Origin: Shinella yambaruensis
GTDB taxonomy: Bacteria; Pseudomonadota; Alphaproteobacteria; Rhizobiales; Rhizobiaceae
Direction of reading: 5' to 3'
DNA: 64,000 bases
Assembly (NCBI RefSeq): GCF_022899355.1
Contig: NZ_JALJCK010000004.1
Location: forward strand, 186,001 to 250,000
A program made the position numbers and the translations under genes. Shown here in pieces: positions 1 to 9,900 of the stretch; the stretch's first letter is position 1; every line of letters starts with the position of its first letter. The notes below the pieces were generated by a model. The model had not been told where the DNA came from. It saw nothing but the letters and a program-made list of their open reading frames with translations, and did not search any database.

Positions 1-616
1 AGCACTCCCGCTGAAAAGGGGCGGTGGGACGGTGGTTGCGGCGGGGCTTCGAGAGCATGTGCGCCAGAAGCGCGAAACGGGCTTGCGCCCGCAATCCCAG
101 GGAAACCTATCCCTCGCGATACCGCGCATCGCATCGGAGCCGCAATCTCTTCCTGCAAGGAGCAGGGCGATCGCATATGGGGCTGAGGCGCCTCTCCCTT
201 CTCCCCGCGGAGCGGAAGGGGGAGAACGGTAACGTGGAACTCCATGGGATTGCCTTCTGCAAGGAGGGACACGCCCCGCTGCATTGTCCGCACCAGGAAC
301 GCACCAGGCCTGCCTCCCCCGACGGCGGAGCGGAGGCGAGTGCGGGTGCATGGATGACGTGTCTGTCCGCGACGAGGATGGCGGGCATCTGCGCAGGGGG
401 CGAGGATTGCCGTGACTGCGCCAGCGGGCCCGCCGCACGCGATCCATCGCCCCGTCGCGGCGCTTATCCCCGGCCAAGCAGGGGCAGTTTCGGCTGGAAG
501 GCTTGCGCAAATTCCCGGCAAACGTTACGCAAATGCTAACGAAAGCCGGAAAGTGGAGCTCGTTCCACAGTGTATCATGGCCGCGGTCTCGCGCGGCTCC
601 CGCAGAAGGGTCGGAT
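1..616. other. Region without a supported gene
   Basis: No open reading frame here has convincing codon use, a ribosome binding site or a recognisable protein. Overlapping frames on both strands (24-539 plus, 107-388 minus) give Arg/Pro/Ser/Cys-rich translations typical of non-coding high-GC DNA. A stretch near 188-230 (CTTCTCCCC then GGGGGAGAA) resembles an arm of the RIME-like palindromes found elsewhere in the window. The last 100 bases presumably hold the promoter of the gene starting at 617. Confidence 0.5.
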
Positions 617-1741
617 GTGAGCGGACTGGAGACGGCAATCAGAAACGCGCTGGCGCGCTCGGAACGCGCCAATGCCGAAGTTCGGGCGCGGATCTACCAG
701 TCGGCGCGCAACGCGCTGGAGGCGGGCCTGCGCAAGCAGGAGATCAACGACCCCGAGACGATCGCCGGCCAGCGCCACCGGCTGGAAGCCACCATTCACC
801 AGATCGAGGCGGAAGAGCGCGCGCAGCTTTCGGCGGCGCCGGCCCGCGAGGTTCGCGTCGAGCCGGCGGTCGAGGCACGGCCGGAACCGGTGCTGCGCGC
901 CGAGCGGGAGGATCGCCCCGAGCCGCGCCTGGAGGCGGATCGGCCGTCGGCGGCAAGCGATATCGGTGCCCTCCGCCCCGAACGCGAGGACGGCTTTGCC
1001 AAGAGCACGCCGAATACGGCCTCCGCTGCCGCTGCCGCCAGCGAGGCATCGGATTTTCGCCCCGAGCGGGTCGCCAAGGCGCGCAAGCGGCGCGGCCGGC
1101 TGTTCTCCTTCCTGCTCGTCGTGGCGACGCTGATTGCTGCCGGCGGTGCGCTTGCCTGGTGGGTGCAGACGAGCGGCCTGCTCCAGGAACTGCGCAGCGG
1201 CGCGGACGGCTCGACACCGCCGGCCACCGTTTCCGGCGAGGACTTTTCCGGCGAGGATCCCATCAAGAAGGCGCTCGACACGCAGAGCCGCTTCTCTTCC
1301 GACTGGCGGGCCGTGTTCTCGCCGGGCGATGCGGCACGGCTGTCCGCCGGCACGTCGGGCCGTTTCGAGGCGGTGAGCACCAATGAGGGGCCTGCCGTGC
1401 GCGTAACCTCCACCAATCCGGAGCGCGAGGGCGCGGTGCTGATCGAGGTTTCGCCCGAAATCCTCGGCGAGATGGGCGGCAAGACCTCGACGATCGCCAT
1501 GACCGTGCAGTCGGTCAACGGCAAGCCGGTGCAGGTCGCGGTCGAATGCGATTTCTCCACCATGGGCGGCTGCGGCCGCCATCGCTTCACCGTGTCGGAG
1601 CGGACCGACATCCTGTTCCAGGTGGAATTCGACCGCTCGCTCTCGCCGAGCGAGCCGGGCCATCTCGTGCTGAACAGCGACATCACCGGCGGGGATGCGA
1701 GCGTGAACCTCTACGCCGTCCGCATCCTGCCGGGCGAATGA
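617..1741 (+). CDS. Conserved rhizobial single-pass membrane protein, function unknown
   Basis: A 374-residue protein of unknown function. I chose the GTG at 617 because AGAAGG lies seven bases before it; an upstream ATG at 503 would add an unconvincing leader. The N-terminal 75 residues are charged and helical. They are followed by a Glu/Pro/Arg-rich, probably disordered linker, one membrane segment at about residues 162-184 (FSFLLVVATLIAAGGALAWW) and a soluble C-terminal half likely to lie in the periplasm. The arrangement (cytoplasmic N-terminus, linker, membrane anchor, outer domain) suggests an envelope protein. Nothing in the sequence indicates an enzyme. It converges with the polyphosphate kinase gene downstream, with only 12 bases between the stop codons. 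Confidence 0.75.
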   Translation: MSGLETAIRNALARSERANAEVRARIYQSARNALEAGLRKQEINDPETIAGQRHRLEATIHQIEAEERAQLSAAPAREVRVEPAVEARPEPVLRAEREDRPEPRLEADRPSAASDIGALRPEREDGFAKSTPNTASAAAAASEASDFRPERVAKARKRRGRLFSFLLVVATLIAAGGALAWWVQTSGLLQELRSGADGSTPPATVSGEDFSGEDPIKKALDTQSRFSSDWRAVFSPGDAARLSAGTSGRFEAVSTNEGPAVRVTSTNPEREGAVLIEVSPEILGEMGGKTSTIAMTVQSVNGKPVQVAVECDFSTMGGCGRHRFTVSERTDILFQVEFDRSLSPSEPGHLVLNSDITGGDASVNLYAVRILPGE

Positions 1742-1753
1742 GCCGCCAGCCGC

Positions 1754-2635
1754 CTACTTGAGGAAGCCCGGCCCCGCGCCGACGATCTTTTTGTCGATCT
1801 CGCCAATCGCCTTCTCGTCCTTGCCCTCGTAGTCGAGCGTCCCGAGGATGTGGCGGATCAGGTTGATGCGGGCGCGGCGCTTGTCATTGGCGCGGATCAC
1901 GGTCCAGGGGGCGTGGTCCGTATGGGTTTCCTTCAGCATGCGATCGCGCTTGTCCGTGTAGTCGCCCCACTTGTTGAGCGCGGCGATGTCCATCGGCGAG
2001 AGCTTCCAGACCTTGAGCGGATCGTGCCGGCGGTCGTGGAAGCGCTTCAGCTGCATTTCCCGGCCGATGTTGAGCCAGAACTTGAAGAGCTGGATGTCTT
2101 CCGCGACGATCATCTTTTCGAAGCGCGGCGTCTCCTTCAGGAATTTTTCGTATTGCTCCGGCGTGCAGAAGCCCATCACCGGCTCGACGCCGGCGCGGTT
2201 GTACCAGGAGCGGTCGAACAGCACGAATTCGCCCGATGTCGGAAAGGTCGCGACATAGCGCTGGAAATACCATTGGCCGCGCTCGGTCTCGGTCGGCTTC
2301 GTCAGCGCCACGATGCGCGCGGAGCGCGGGTTCATGTAGGACATGGTGGCGTGGATCGCGCCGCCCTTGCCGGCCGCGTCCCGCCCCTCGAACACCGCCA
2401 TCACGCGCTTGCCGGTCTTCTGCTGCCAGAACTGCACCTTGACCAGCTCGATCTGCAGAAGCTTCAGGGTCCTTTCGTAGTCCTTGTTGTCGAGTTTCTT
2501 GTCGTAGGGATAGTCGTCGGAGCCGAAGGCCTTTTCCTCGATCCAGTCGGGCAGCTTCGGATCGTCGATATCGAACACCCGCTTCTTGCCGCCGATGTCC
2601 AGTTCAACGGCCCGGTTTTCGACCTTTTCCGCCAT
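1754..2635 (-). CDS. ppk2: PPK2 family polyphosphate kinase
   Basis: A 293-residue PPK2 enzyme, which transfers phosphate between polyphosphate and nucleoside di- or triphosphates in the cytoplasm. The Walker A-like loop GRDAAGKGG is at about residues 84-92 and the second family signature [16 protein letters not shown] follows at about 147, with the basic lid region after it. The length fits the single-domain short form. I start at the ATG at 2635, which has AAGGAG seven bases upstream; the frame stays open to 2692 but that extension lacks a binding site. Divergent from phoR, so polyphosphate metabolism sits beside the phosphate-starvation locus. Whether it prefers ADP or GDP cannot be read from the sequence with certainty. 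Confidence 0.92.
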   Translation of the reverse strand: MAEKVENRAVELDIGGKKRVFDIDDPKLPDWIEEKAFGSDDYPYDKKLDNKDYERTLKLLQIELVKVQFWQQKTGKRVMAVFEGRDAAGKGGAIHATMSYMNPRSARIVALTKPTETERGQWYFQRYVATFPTSGEFVLFDRSWYNRAGVEPVMGFCTPEQYEKFLKETPRFEKMIVAEDIQLFKFWLNIGREMQLKRFHDRRHDPLKVWKLSPMDIAALNKWGDYTDKRDRMLKETHTDHAPWTVIRANDKRRARINLIRHILGTLDYEGKDEKAIGEIDKKIVGAGPGFLK

Positions 2636-2760
2636 CGTCCACTCCTTGAAATCACAGGGCGCGGCCGATGCCGCATCGCCGCAGGTGGCCACAACCGGAT
2701 TGCGAATTCAAGCGCGCCGTGAAAAACATGTCATGAAGCCGCGCTATCCATGGAGAATCG

Positions 2761-4077
2761 ATGGAGGCCGCGGAGGACGGGATGCTTGCGAGGGAATGGG
2801 TGGCGGTGACGGATCAGCGGACGGGTCTCGGCTGGCTGGCGGCGCAACTGTGGGGCGAGCGGGTGCTCATTGCCTCGGCCGTTTTCGTCGGCTTCATGAT
2901 GTGGCTCGCGGGCCTGCATCTCGGCTGGGTGTCCTTCGCCGTTCTCCTGCTCGTCATTGCCGGCCTCTTGCGCACGGAACGGCGCCTGGTCGAGGCCGGC
3001 GGCAGGACCATGGCGGCCTCCGCCATTCCGGTGCCGGAGGTTCAGGCCGCCGTCCCGCCTGCCGATGACCTTTCCGCCATTGCCGCGGTTCTCGGCGCGC
3101 TCGATGCGCCGGCCCTGCTGCTCTCGGGCCGCGAGACGGTCAAATTGCAGAACCGCGCGGCCGAGGCGATCTTCGGCGTGATCCCGCGCGGCAGCGATCT
3201 GGCCGGCCGCATCCGCGCGCCGGGTATCCTCGACATGGTGCGCGACGCGATCGCCAGCGGCCAGACGCGCGAGACCGAGCATGCCGAGCGCCTGCCGTCG
3301 GAAACGGTCTATGTCGTGCGCATCGCGCCGCTCGCCGAGCGGGCGGGCGAGCCCTTATGGCTGCTGACCTTCCGCGACGTCTCGCAGGCCCGCCGTATCG
3401 ATCGCATGCGGTCCGATTTCGTCGCCAATGCCAGCCACGAGCTGCGCACCCCGCTCGCTTCCCTGCGCGGCTTCATCGAGACGCTGCAGGGCCCGGCGAA
3501 GAACGATGCGAAGGCGCACGAACGCTTCCTCGGCATCATGCACGAGCAGGCGACGCGCATGAGCCGCCTCGTCGACGACCTGCTCTCGCTCTCCCGCCTT
3601 GAGCTGCGTTCGAACCTGACGCTGGACCAGACCGTTGATCTCGTGCCGCTGCTCGGCCATGTGCGCGACAGTCTGCAGCCGCTCGCCTCCGATCTCGGGG
3701 TGGAGGTTGCGCTCGACCTGCCGAAGCACCCGGTCACCGTTCCCGGCGACCGCGACGAACTGGTCGAGGTCTTCGAGAACCTCATCGAAAACGCCTGCAA
3801 GTACGGCCAGGAGGGCAAGCGGGTGGATGTCGTGCTTTCCGGTGGCGGCGACGTTCCCGTCGAATTCTCCGTCACCGATTACGGCCCCGGCATTCCCCCG
3901 GAGCATGTGCCGCGCATCACCGAACGTTTCTACCGGGTTAACGTGGAAGCGAGCCGGTCCAAGAAGGGCACAGGCCTCGGCCTTGCCATCGTCAAGCACA
4001 TCCTCACCCGCCACCGGGCGCGCCTCGTGGTGAAGTCCGAGGTGGGCAAGGGCACGGTCTTCACCGTCAAATTCTGA
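2761..4077 (+). CDS. phoR: Phosphate regulon sensor histidine kinase PhoR
   Basis: A 438-residue membrane histidine kinase that phosphorylates PhoB when phosphate is scarce and acts with PstSCAB-PhoU. Two hydrophobic segments at about residues 33-70 anchor it, a PAS-like sensor region follows (about 100-210), then the H-box SHELRTPL with the phospho-accepting His226, the N-box ENLIENACKYG, and G-boxes DYGPGIP and GTGLGLAIVKH. This is the standard PhoR layout, which lacks a large periplasmic sensor. The start at 2761 is likely, but an ATG at 2782 preceded by GCGGAGG is an alternative. It lies immediately upstream of the pst genes and is separated from them by the Pho-box promoter. Confidence 0.95.
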   Translation: MEAAEDGMLAREWVAVTDQRTGLGWLAAQLWGERVLIASAVFVGFMMWLAGLHLGWVSFAVLLLVIAGLLRTERRLVEAGGRTMAASAIPVPEVQAAVPPADDLSAIAAVLGALDAPALLLSGRETVKLQNRAAEAIFGVIPRGSDLAGRIRAPGILDMVRDAIASGQTRETEHAERLPSETVYVVRIAPLAERAGEPLWLLTFRDVSQARRIDRMRSDFVANASHELRTPLASLRGFIETLQGPAKNDAKAHERFLGIMHEQATRMSRLVDDLLSLSRLELRSNLTLDQTVDLVPLLGHVRDSLQPLASDLGVEVALDLPKHPVTVPGDRDELVEVFENLIENACKYGQEGKRVDVVLSGGGDVPVEFSVTDYGPGIPPEHVPRITERFYRVNVEASRSKKGTGLGLAIVKHILTRHRARLVVKSEVGKGTVFTVKF

Positions 4078-4138
4078 CACAAAGGATGGCGCTCCTGTCG
4101 TCCTGATGAAAATAGCGCAGCAATTTCAGATATTTGTT

Positions 4139-4170
4139 GTGTCACAAATGTTTCGTCAAACTGACATAAA
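4139..4170 (+). promoter_or_regulatory. Pho box array and -10 element of the pst operon
   Basis: Three 7-bp units resembling CTGTCAT recur with an 11-bp period: GTGTCAC (4139-4145), GTTTCGT (4150-4156) and CTGACAT (4161-4167), separated by AAAT and CAAA. PhoB binds such direct repeats as overlapping 18-bp Pho boxes. A possible -10 element CATAAA lies at 4165-4170. The site is about 95 bases upstream of pstS, where a PhoB-activated promoter is expected. Confidence 0.75.
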
Positions 4171-4263
4171 AGGGAGGGCGATCGGGGTTTAGAGAAGGGC
4201 CGCCGGTCAACGGCAGAGAGCGCAGAACAGCGCACCACACACGTCCTCTTCGGGAGAACCCAG

Positions 4264-5298
4264 ATGAAATCTCTTAAGCTCACTGTTGCGGCGCTCGTTG
4301 CCTCCGCCGCATTCGCAGGCGTTGCCGTTGCGCGCGACCAGGTCCAGATCGCCGGCTCGTCCACCGTTCTTCCCTACGCCAAGATCGTCGCCGAGACGTT
4401 CGGCGAGACCTTCCCCGACTTCAAGACGCCGATCGTCGAGTCCGGCGGTTCTTCCGGCGGCCTGAAGGAATTCTGCAAGGGCGTCGGCCCGAACACCATC
4501 GACATCGCCAACTCCTCGCGCCCGATCAAGGACAGCGAAGTGGAGGCCTGCAAGGCAGCCGGCGTGACCGAGATCCAGGAAGTCAAGATCGGCTATGACG
4601 GCATCGTGTTCGCCACCGACGCCGGCAATGCCGACCTGAAGCTCGAGCCGAAGGATCTCTACCAGGCGCTCGCCGCCGAAGTCGTCGTCGACGGCAAGCT
4701 TGTCGCCAACCCCTACAAGAAGTGGTCGGAAGTCAACAAGGACCTGCCGGACGTCGAGATCGCCGCCTATATCCCTGGCGAAAAGCACGGCACGCGCGAA
4801 GTCTTCGAAGAGAAGATCCTCGCTCACGGCTGCAAGGACTCGGGCGCCCAGGACGTCATCAAGGCGGCCGTCGCTGACGAGAAGGAACAGCTCTCCAAGT
4901 GCGTAGCCGTCCGCAAGGATGGCCTGGCCGTTGACATCGACGGCGACTACACCGAGACGCTCGCCCGCATCGCTGCCAACAAGTCCGGCATCGGCGTGTT
5001 CGGCCTCTCCTTCTACGAGAACAACGCCGACAAGCTGAAGGTCGCCACCGTCAACGGCATCGTTCCGTCGACCGAGACGATCGCTTCGGGCGAATACCCG
5101 GTTTCCCGCCCGCTGTTCTTCTATGTCAAGAAGGCACATCTCGGCGTCATCCCGGGCCTGAAGGAATATGTCGAGTTCTTCACGAGCGACGACATGATCG
5201 GCCCTGACTCCCCGCTGGCTGAATACGGCCTCGTCGCTGCTCCGGATGCCGAGCGCGAAGAGATCCGCAAGACCTTCGCCGACGGCAAGATCATGTAA
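4264..5298 (+). CDS. pstS: Periplasmic phosphate-binding protein PstS
   Basis: A 344-residue substrate-binding protein of the high-affinity phosphate ABC transporter. A signal peptide of about 23 residues (cleavage near AVA-R) precedes the mature protein. The motif AGSSTVLPY and later ESGGSSGG and PGEKHGTRE are the phosphate-contacting loops of the PstS family. It is first in the pstSCAB-phoU-phoB run and follows the Pho-box promoter. A long hairpin directly after the stop separates it from pstC, consistent with the binding protein being made in excess over the membrane parts. Confidence 0.97.
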   Translation: MKSLKLTVAALVASAAFAGVAVARDQVQIAGSSTVLPYAKIVAETFGETFPDFKTPIVESGGSSGGLKEFCKGVGPNTIDIANSSRPIKDSEVEACKAAGVTEIQEVKIGYDGIVFATDAGNADLKLEPKDLYQALAAEVVVDGKLVANPYKKWSEVNKDLPDVEIAAYIPGEKHGTREVFEEKILAHGCKDSGAQDVIKAAVADEKEQLSKCVAVRKDGLAVDIDGDYTETLARIAANKSGIGVFGLSFYENNADKLKVATVNGIVPSTETIASGEYPVSRPLFFYVKKAHLGVIPGLKEYVEFFTSDDMIGPDSPLAEYGLVAAPDAEREEIRKTFADGKIM

Positions 5299-5306
5299 TG
5301 AACGTC

Positions 5307-5343
5307 GGCCGGCACGGTATTTCGCAAGAATGCCGTGCCGGCC
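5307..5343 (+). terminator. Hairpin after pstS (mRNA stabiliser or partial terminator)
   Basis: A near-perfect 15-bp inverted repeat (GGCCGGCACGGTATT at 5307-5321 and its partner at 5329-5343, one wobble pair) with a 7-base loop lies eight bases after the pstS stop. No U-run follows, so it more likely protects the pstS message or reduces read-through into pstC than ends all transcripts. Confidence 0.75.
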
Positions 5344-5466
5344 ACTCCCTTTGGGCGGTTTCGCCCACGTCATGTTCTTCGACCGGGAATGGGGCGCCTT
5401 GTCGAACGGTCGGGGCGGGCACTCGGCACGCTCAGGGCGGATGATCTCGCCGGGAGAATTTTCTCA

Positions 5467-6951
5467 ATGAGTATTTCCCTTCTACTGCTTATCGTCGCCG
5501 TCATCGGCGTGGTGGGCTATCTTATCGGCAGCTGGCGCGCCAACGCGCTTGCCGGCGGCAAGCTTTCCAGTCTGCATTCCCGGCCGGGCTACTATGGCTC
5601 CTTCGTCGCCATCTGGTCCATGCTGCCGGCCATCGCCATCCTGCTGGTCTGGATCATCGCGAGCCCGATCTATATCGGTTCGGCGGTGCGCGGCGGCTTC
5701 CCCGACGAGGTGAAGGCCGAGCCGCAGGCGACGCAGAACCTCAACTACAACATGATCGGCGCCATTGCCCGCGGCTTCAAGCTGCTCTCGGCGGAAGAGC
5801 GCGATGCGCTGTTCAAGGACGGCACCGCCGCCCGCGAGGTGTTGGGCAGCAAGGGCGTGCCGCTCGCGGCCGACCCGGCGCCCTACATGCTGACGGCCGC
5901 CGACGACCTCAACCGTATGACGACGGCAAGCAGCACGTTCCTGTCGATCCTCGTCGTGATCGCCGCGCTTGCCGGCGGCGCCTTCGCCTACCGCGCGATC
6001 GCGCCGAAATTCCGCGCCCGCAACCGCGTCGAGGGCGTCATGCTGGTCGGCCTCATCGTCGCCTCGTCCATCGCGATCCTGACGACCGTCGGCATCGTCG
6101 CGTCGATGGCGACGGAAGCGATCAGCTTCTTCAACATGGTCCCGGCCTGGGAGTTCTTCTTCGGCACGACCTGGGACCCGCGCTTCGCCGCCGCCGGCGC
6201 CACGGATTCCTCCGGCCAGTTCGGCCTGATCCCGCTGCTCGCCGGCACCCTCTATATCGGCTTCGTCGCCATGCTCGTCGCCGTGCCGGTCGGCCTCTTC
6301 GCCGCCATCTACATGTCGGAATATGCCTCGCGCCACGTCCGCTCGGTGGCCAAGCCGCTGCTCGAAGTGCTCGCCGGCATCCCGACCATCGTCTACGGCT
6401 TCTTCGCCCTGGTGACCGTCGGCCCGTTCCTGCGCGACATCTCCGCCCAGCTGAGCGGCCTCGTCACCGGCAACTATGCCAGCTTCATCCAGGCGCAGAG
6501 CGTTCTAACGGCCGGTTTCGTCATGGGCATCATGCTGATCCCCTACGTCTCCTCGCTGTCCGACGACATCATCACCGCCGTGCCGCGGGCGCTGCGTGAC
6601 GGTTCGCTCGGCCTCGGCGCCACCCGCTCGGAAACGATCAAGCGCGTCATCCTGCCGGCCGCTCTTCCGGGCATCGTCGGCGCGCTTCTGATGACCGCGT
6701 CCCGCGCCGTCGGCGAAACCATGATCGTGGTGCTGGCCGCCGGCGTTGCCGCCCGCATGCAGCTCAACCCCTTCGAGCCGATGACGACCGTGACGGTCAA
6801 GATCGTCAACCAGCTGACGGGCGACCTCGAATTCACCTCGCCGCAGACGCTGGTGGCCTTCGCGCTCGGCATCACGCTCTTCGTCATCACGCTTTGCCTC
6901 AACATCTACGCCCTCTACATCGTGCGCAAATACCGGGAGCAGTACGAATGA
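5467..6951 (+). CDS. pstC: Phosphate ABC transporter permease PstC
   Basis: A 494-residue inner-membrane permease that forms the phosphate channel with PstA. The first 250 residues add membrane segments and a periplasmic stretch (for example VRGGFPDEVKAEPQAT). The C-terminal half holds the usual six-helix transport domain, with the coupling loop around LRDGSLGLGATRSETIKRVILPAALPG that contacts PstB. It is much longer than the roughly 320-residue E. coli protein, as is common in alphaproteobacteria. I start at ATG 5467 because the upstream frame reads through the post-pstS hairpin. The stop overlaps the pstA start (ATGA at 6948-6951), indicating translational coupling. Confidence 0.95.
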   Translation: MSISLLLLIVAVIGVVGYLIGSWRANALAGGKLSSLHSRPGYYGSFVAIWSMLPAIAILLVWIIASPIYIGSAVRGGFPDEVKAEPQATQNLNYNMIGAIARGFKLLSAEERDALFKDGTAAREVLGSKGVPLAADPAPYMLTAADDLNRMTTASSTFLSILVVIAALAGGAFAYRAIAPKFRARNRVEGVMLVGLIVASSIAILTTVGIVASMATEAISFFNMVPAWEFFFGTTWDPRFAAAGATDSSGQFGLIPLLAGTLYIGFVAMLVAVPVGLFAAIYMSEYASRHVRSVAKPLLEVLAGIPTIVYGFFALVTVGPFLRDISAQLSGLVTGNYASFIQAQSVLTAGFVMGIMLIPYVSSLSDDIITAVPRALRDGSLGLGATRSETIKRVILPAALPGIVGALLMTASRAVGETMIVVLAAGVAARMQLNPFEPMTTVTVKIVNQLTGDLEFTSPQTLVAFALGITLFVITLCLNIYALYIVRKYREQYE

Positions 6952-8276
6952 GCCAGGTCTCCACGAGCCCCTCGATGACCGCCCTCGGCGTCACCGCAAA
7001 ACCCGAGCGCCGCGATATCGGCCTCGGTCGCCGTTACGCCGCAGAGCGCCGCTTCCGCCTCTACGGCATGGCAGCGATCGCCTTCGGTCTCCTCTTCCTG
7101 TTCCTCCTGCTCTTCTCGGTCGTCTCCAAGGGCTACACCGCGTTCCAGCAGACGATGATCACCATCCCGGTCGAGTTCTCCGCCGAGATCATCGACAAGG
7201 ACAACGAGCGCGCCACCAACCCACAGAAGCTGGTTTCGGCCAACTATCCGGTCGTTGCGCGCAATGCGCTCGCCAAGGTGCTGGGCGTCGGCGAAGACGA
7301 CCGTGCCGGCCTGAGGGCGGTCAACGGCATGATCTCGGACAGCGTCCGCGTGCAGTTCCGTAATCTCGTCACCACCGATCCGTCGATCATCGGCACGACC
7401 CGGACCGTGACCTTCCTCGCGCACGGCGACCTCGATTCCGCCTTCAAGGGCCAGATCGACCTCGCCGTGCCGGAAAACAACCGCAAGGTCTCCGACAAGC
7501 AGGTCGGCTGGATGAACACGCTCGCCGAAAGCGGCGCGCTCGCCAAGCACTTCAACACCGGCCTCTTCACCAATGGCGCATCCAGCCGTCCTGAAGCCGC
7601 CGGCGTCGGCGTCGCGGCCATCGGCTCGCTCTACATGATGCTGATCGTGCTCGTGCTCTCGCTGCCGATCGGCGTCGCCGCCTCGATCTATCTCGAAGAG
7701 TTCGCCCCGAAGAACCGCTTCACCGACCTTATCGAGGTGAACATCAACAACCTCGCCGCCGTGCCCTCCATCGTCTACGGTCTTCTCGGCCTTGCCGTCT
7801 TCGTCAACTTCGCGGGCTTCCCGCGCTCGGCGGCCCTCGTCGGCGGCCTGGTGCTGACCCTCATGACGCTGCCGACGATCATCATCGCGACCCGCGCCGC
7901 GCTGAAGGCCGTACCGCCGTCGATCCGCTCGGCGGCCCTCGGCCTCGGCGCCTCGAAGATGCAGACCGTGTTCCACCATGTGCTGCCGCTCGCCATGCCG
8001 GGCATCCTGACGGGCACGATCATCGGCCTTGCCCATGCGCTCGGCGAAACCGCACCGCTGCTGCTCATCGGCATGGTCGCCTTCGTCGCCGATGTGCCGG
8101 CAACGCCGATGGATCCGGCGACGGCCCTTCCGGTGCAGATCTACATGTGGGCGAACGAGGCGGAGCGCGCCTTCGTGGAGCGCACGTCCGGGGCCATCAT
8201 CGTGCTCCTCATCTTCCTCATCCTCATGAATGTTGGCGCTATCCTGTTGCGCCGCCGTTTCGAACGGCGCTGGTAG
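6948..8276 (+). CDS. pstA: Phosphate ABC transporter permease PstA
   Basis: A 442-residue partner permease of PstC. A cytoplasmic N-terminus of about 40 residues precedes the first membrane helix ([21 protein letters not shown]), a periplasmic domain of about 160 residues follows, and the conserved transport domain occupies the C-terminal half with the coupling loop near [22 protein letters not shown]. The large periplasmic insertion is typical of the alphaproteobacterial version and absent from the shorter E. coli protein. The start overlaps the pstC stop by four bases. Confidence 0.95.
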   Translation: MSQVSTSPSMTALGVTAKPERRDIGLGRRYAAERRFRLYGMAAIAFGLLFLFLLLFSVVSKGYTAFQQTMITIPVEFSAEIIDKDNERATNPQKLVSANYPVVARNALAKVLGVGEDDRAGLRAVNGMISDSVRVQFRNLVTTDPSIIGTTRTVTFLAHGDLDSAFKGQIDLAVPENNRKVSDKQVGWMNTLAESGALAKHFNTGLFTNGASSRPEAAGVGVAAIGSLYMMLIVLVLSLPIGVAASIYLEEFAPKNRFTDLIEVNINNLAAVPSIVYGLLGLAVFVNFAGFPRSAALVGGLVLTLMTLPTIIIATRAALKAVPPSIRSAALGLGASKMQTVFHHVLPLAMPGILTGTIIGLAHALGETAPLLLIGMVAFVADVPATPMDPATALPVQIYMWANEAERAFVERTSGAIIVLLIFLILMNVGAILLRRRFERRW

Positions 8277-8289
8277 AAGGACCGGTCTT

Positions 8290-9105
8290 ATGAACATGAT
8301 GTCAGAAGCAGCAGTCGAGAAAGCGCTGGACAAGAAAATGAACGACATTTCCTACAAGATGATCGGCAAGGACGTCTCGGTCTATTACGGCGACAAGCGC
8401 GCCCTCTACGACGTCAACCTGAACGTCCGCGAGAACACCGTGACCGCCCTCATCGGCCCGTCGGGCTGCGGCAAGTCGACCTTCCTGCGCACGCTGAACC
8501 GCATGAACGACACGATCGACGGCTGCCGCGTCACCGGCCGCATCACGCTCGACACGGACGATATCTACGATCCGGCGATCGACGTCGTGGAACTGCGCGC
8601 CCGCGTCGGCATGGTCTTCCAGAAGCCGAATCCCTTCCCGAAGTCGATCTACGAGAACGTGGCCTACGGGCCGCGCATCCATGGCCTTGCCAAGTCGAAG
8701 GCAGACCTCGACGCCATCGTCGAGCGGAGCCTGCAGAAGGCTGGCCTGTGGAACGAGGTGAAGGACCGCCTGCAAGAGGGCGGCACCGGCCTCTCCGGCG
8801 GCCAGCAGCAGCGCCTGTGCATCGCCAGAGCCGTCGCCGTCAGCCCCGAAGTCATCCTGATGGACGAGCCCTGCTCGGCGCTCGATCCGATCGCGACCGC
8901 CAAGGTCGAGGAGCTGATCCACGAGCTGCGCGCCAACTTCACCATCGTCATCGTGACGCACTCGATGCAGCAGGCGGCCCGCGTCTCGCAGCGCACCGCC
9001 ATGTTCCACCTCGGCAACCTCGTCGAGGAGAACGACACCGACAAGATGTTCACCAATCCGGATGACCAGCGCACGCAGGACTACATCATGGGCCGCTTCG
9101 GCTGA
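8290..9105 (+). CDS. pstB: Phosphate ABC transporter ATP-binding protein PstB
   Basis: A 271-residue ATPase that powers PstCA. It has Walker [10 protein letters not shown], the Q-loop region [17 protein letters not shown] typical of PstB, the signature LSGGQQQRL, Walker [13 protein letters not shown] and the H-loop TH. The ATG at 8290 follows AAGGA about nine bases upstream; the frame extends to 8230, but that part overlaps pstA in another frame. It follows pstA by 13 bases in the same operon. Confidence 0.97.
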   Translation: MNMMSEAAVEKALDKKMNDISYKMIGKDVSVYYGDKRALYDVNLNVRENTVTALIGPSGCGKSTFLRTLNRMNDTIDGCRVTGRITLDTDDIYDPAIDVVELRARVGMVFQKPNPFPKSIYENVAYGPRIHGLAKSKADLDAIVERSLQKAGLWNEVKDRLQEGGTGLSGGQQQRLCIARAVAVSPEVILMDEPCSALDPIATAKVEELIHELRANFTIVIVTHSMQQAARVSQRTAMFHLGNLVEENDTDKMFTNPDDQRTQDYIMGRFG

Positions 9106-9152
9106 CGGCTGACGCTGAACCCCTGAACCCCGAGTGCATTAAGGACAAAGCC

Positions 9153-9881
9153 ATGTCATCGAGTCATATCGTCTCCATCTACGACGAAGAACTGAAATAC
9201 CTTTCCCGCCGCATCTCCGAAATGGGCGGCACGGCCGAGCAGATGGTGGCCGATTCCGTCCGAGCGCTCGTCACGACGGATGCCGCGCTGGCCCAGAAGG
9301 TCATCTCCGAGGACGTCATCCTCGACACCGCCGAACGCCAGATCAACGACAAGGCGATCGTCACCATCGCCAAGCGCCAGCCGATGGCGGCGGACCTGCG
9401 CGAGATCATGGGGGCGATCCGCATCGCCGCCGAGCTGGAGCGCGTCGGCGACCTCGGCAAGAACACCGCCAAGCGCGTCATCGCCGTCCAGAGCTCCGGC
9501 ATGCCGCGCAAGCTGGCCCGCGGCCTCGAGCACCTCGCCGAGCTCGCGCTGATGCAGCTCAAGGAAGTGCTCGACGTCTACGCCACCCGCTCGATCGAGA
9601 AGGCCAAGGCCATCCGCGAGCGCGACGACGAGATCGATGCGATCTATACCTCGTTGTTCCGCGAGCTCCTCACCTACATGATGGAAGACCCGCGCAACAT
9701 CACGCCCTGCACGCATCTCCTGTTCTGCGCCAAGAACATCGAGCGCATCGGCGACCATGCGACCAACATCGCCGAAACCATCTACTACATGGCGACCGGC
9801 TCGCAGCCGGAGGGCGAGCGTCCGAAGGACGATACCTCGACCTCCGTCGTCGCGGCCGGCGTCGCCGACGCGTCCGAGTAA
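9153..9881 (+). CDS. phoU: Phosphate signalling regulator PhoU
   Basis: A 242-residue PhoU, the peripheral protein that couples the state of the Pst transporter to inhibition of PhoR. The fold is two repeated three-helix bundles; the metal-cluster motifs of each half are visible as RVGDLGKNTAKR and RIGDHATNIAE. It lies between pstB and phoB, as in other rhizobia. The C-terminal 25 residues are hydrophilic and variable. Confidence 0.96.
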   Translation: MSSSHIVSIYDEELKYLSRRISEMGGTAEQMVADSVRALVTTDAALAQKVISEDVILDTAERQINDKAIVTIAKRQPMAADLREIMGAIRIAAELERVGDLGKNTAKRVIAVQSSGMPRKLARGLEHLAELALMQLKEVLDVYATRSIEKAKAIRERDDEIDAIYTSLFRELLTYMMEDPRNITPCTHLLFCAKNIERIGDHATNIAETIYYMATGSQPEGERPKDDTSTSVVAAGVADASE

Positions 9882-9900
9882 AGAGAGCAGGATTCGCTTC

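Noticed and set aside
24-539. A 171-residue plus-strand frame at the window start
   Set aside because: The translation is Arg/Ser/Cys-rich without family resemblance, has no ribosome binding site and runs through a palindromic repeat.
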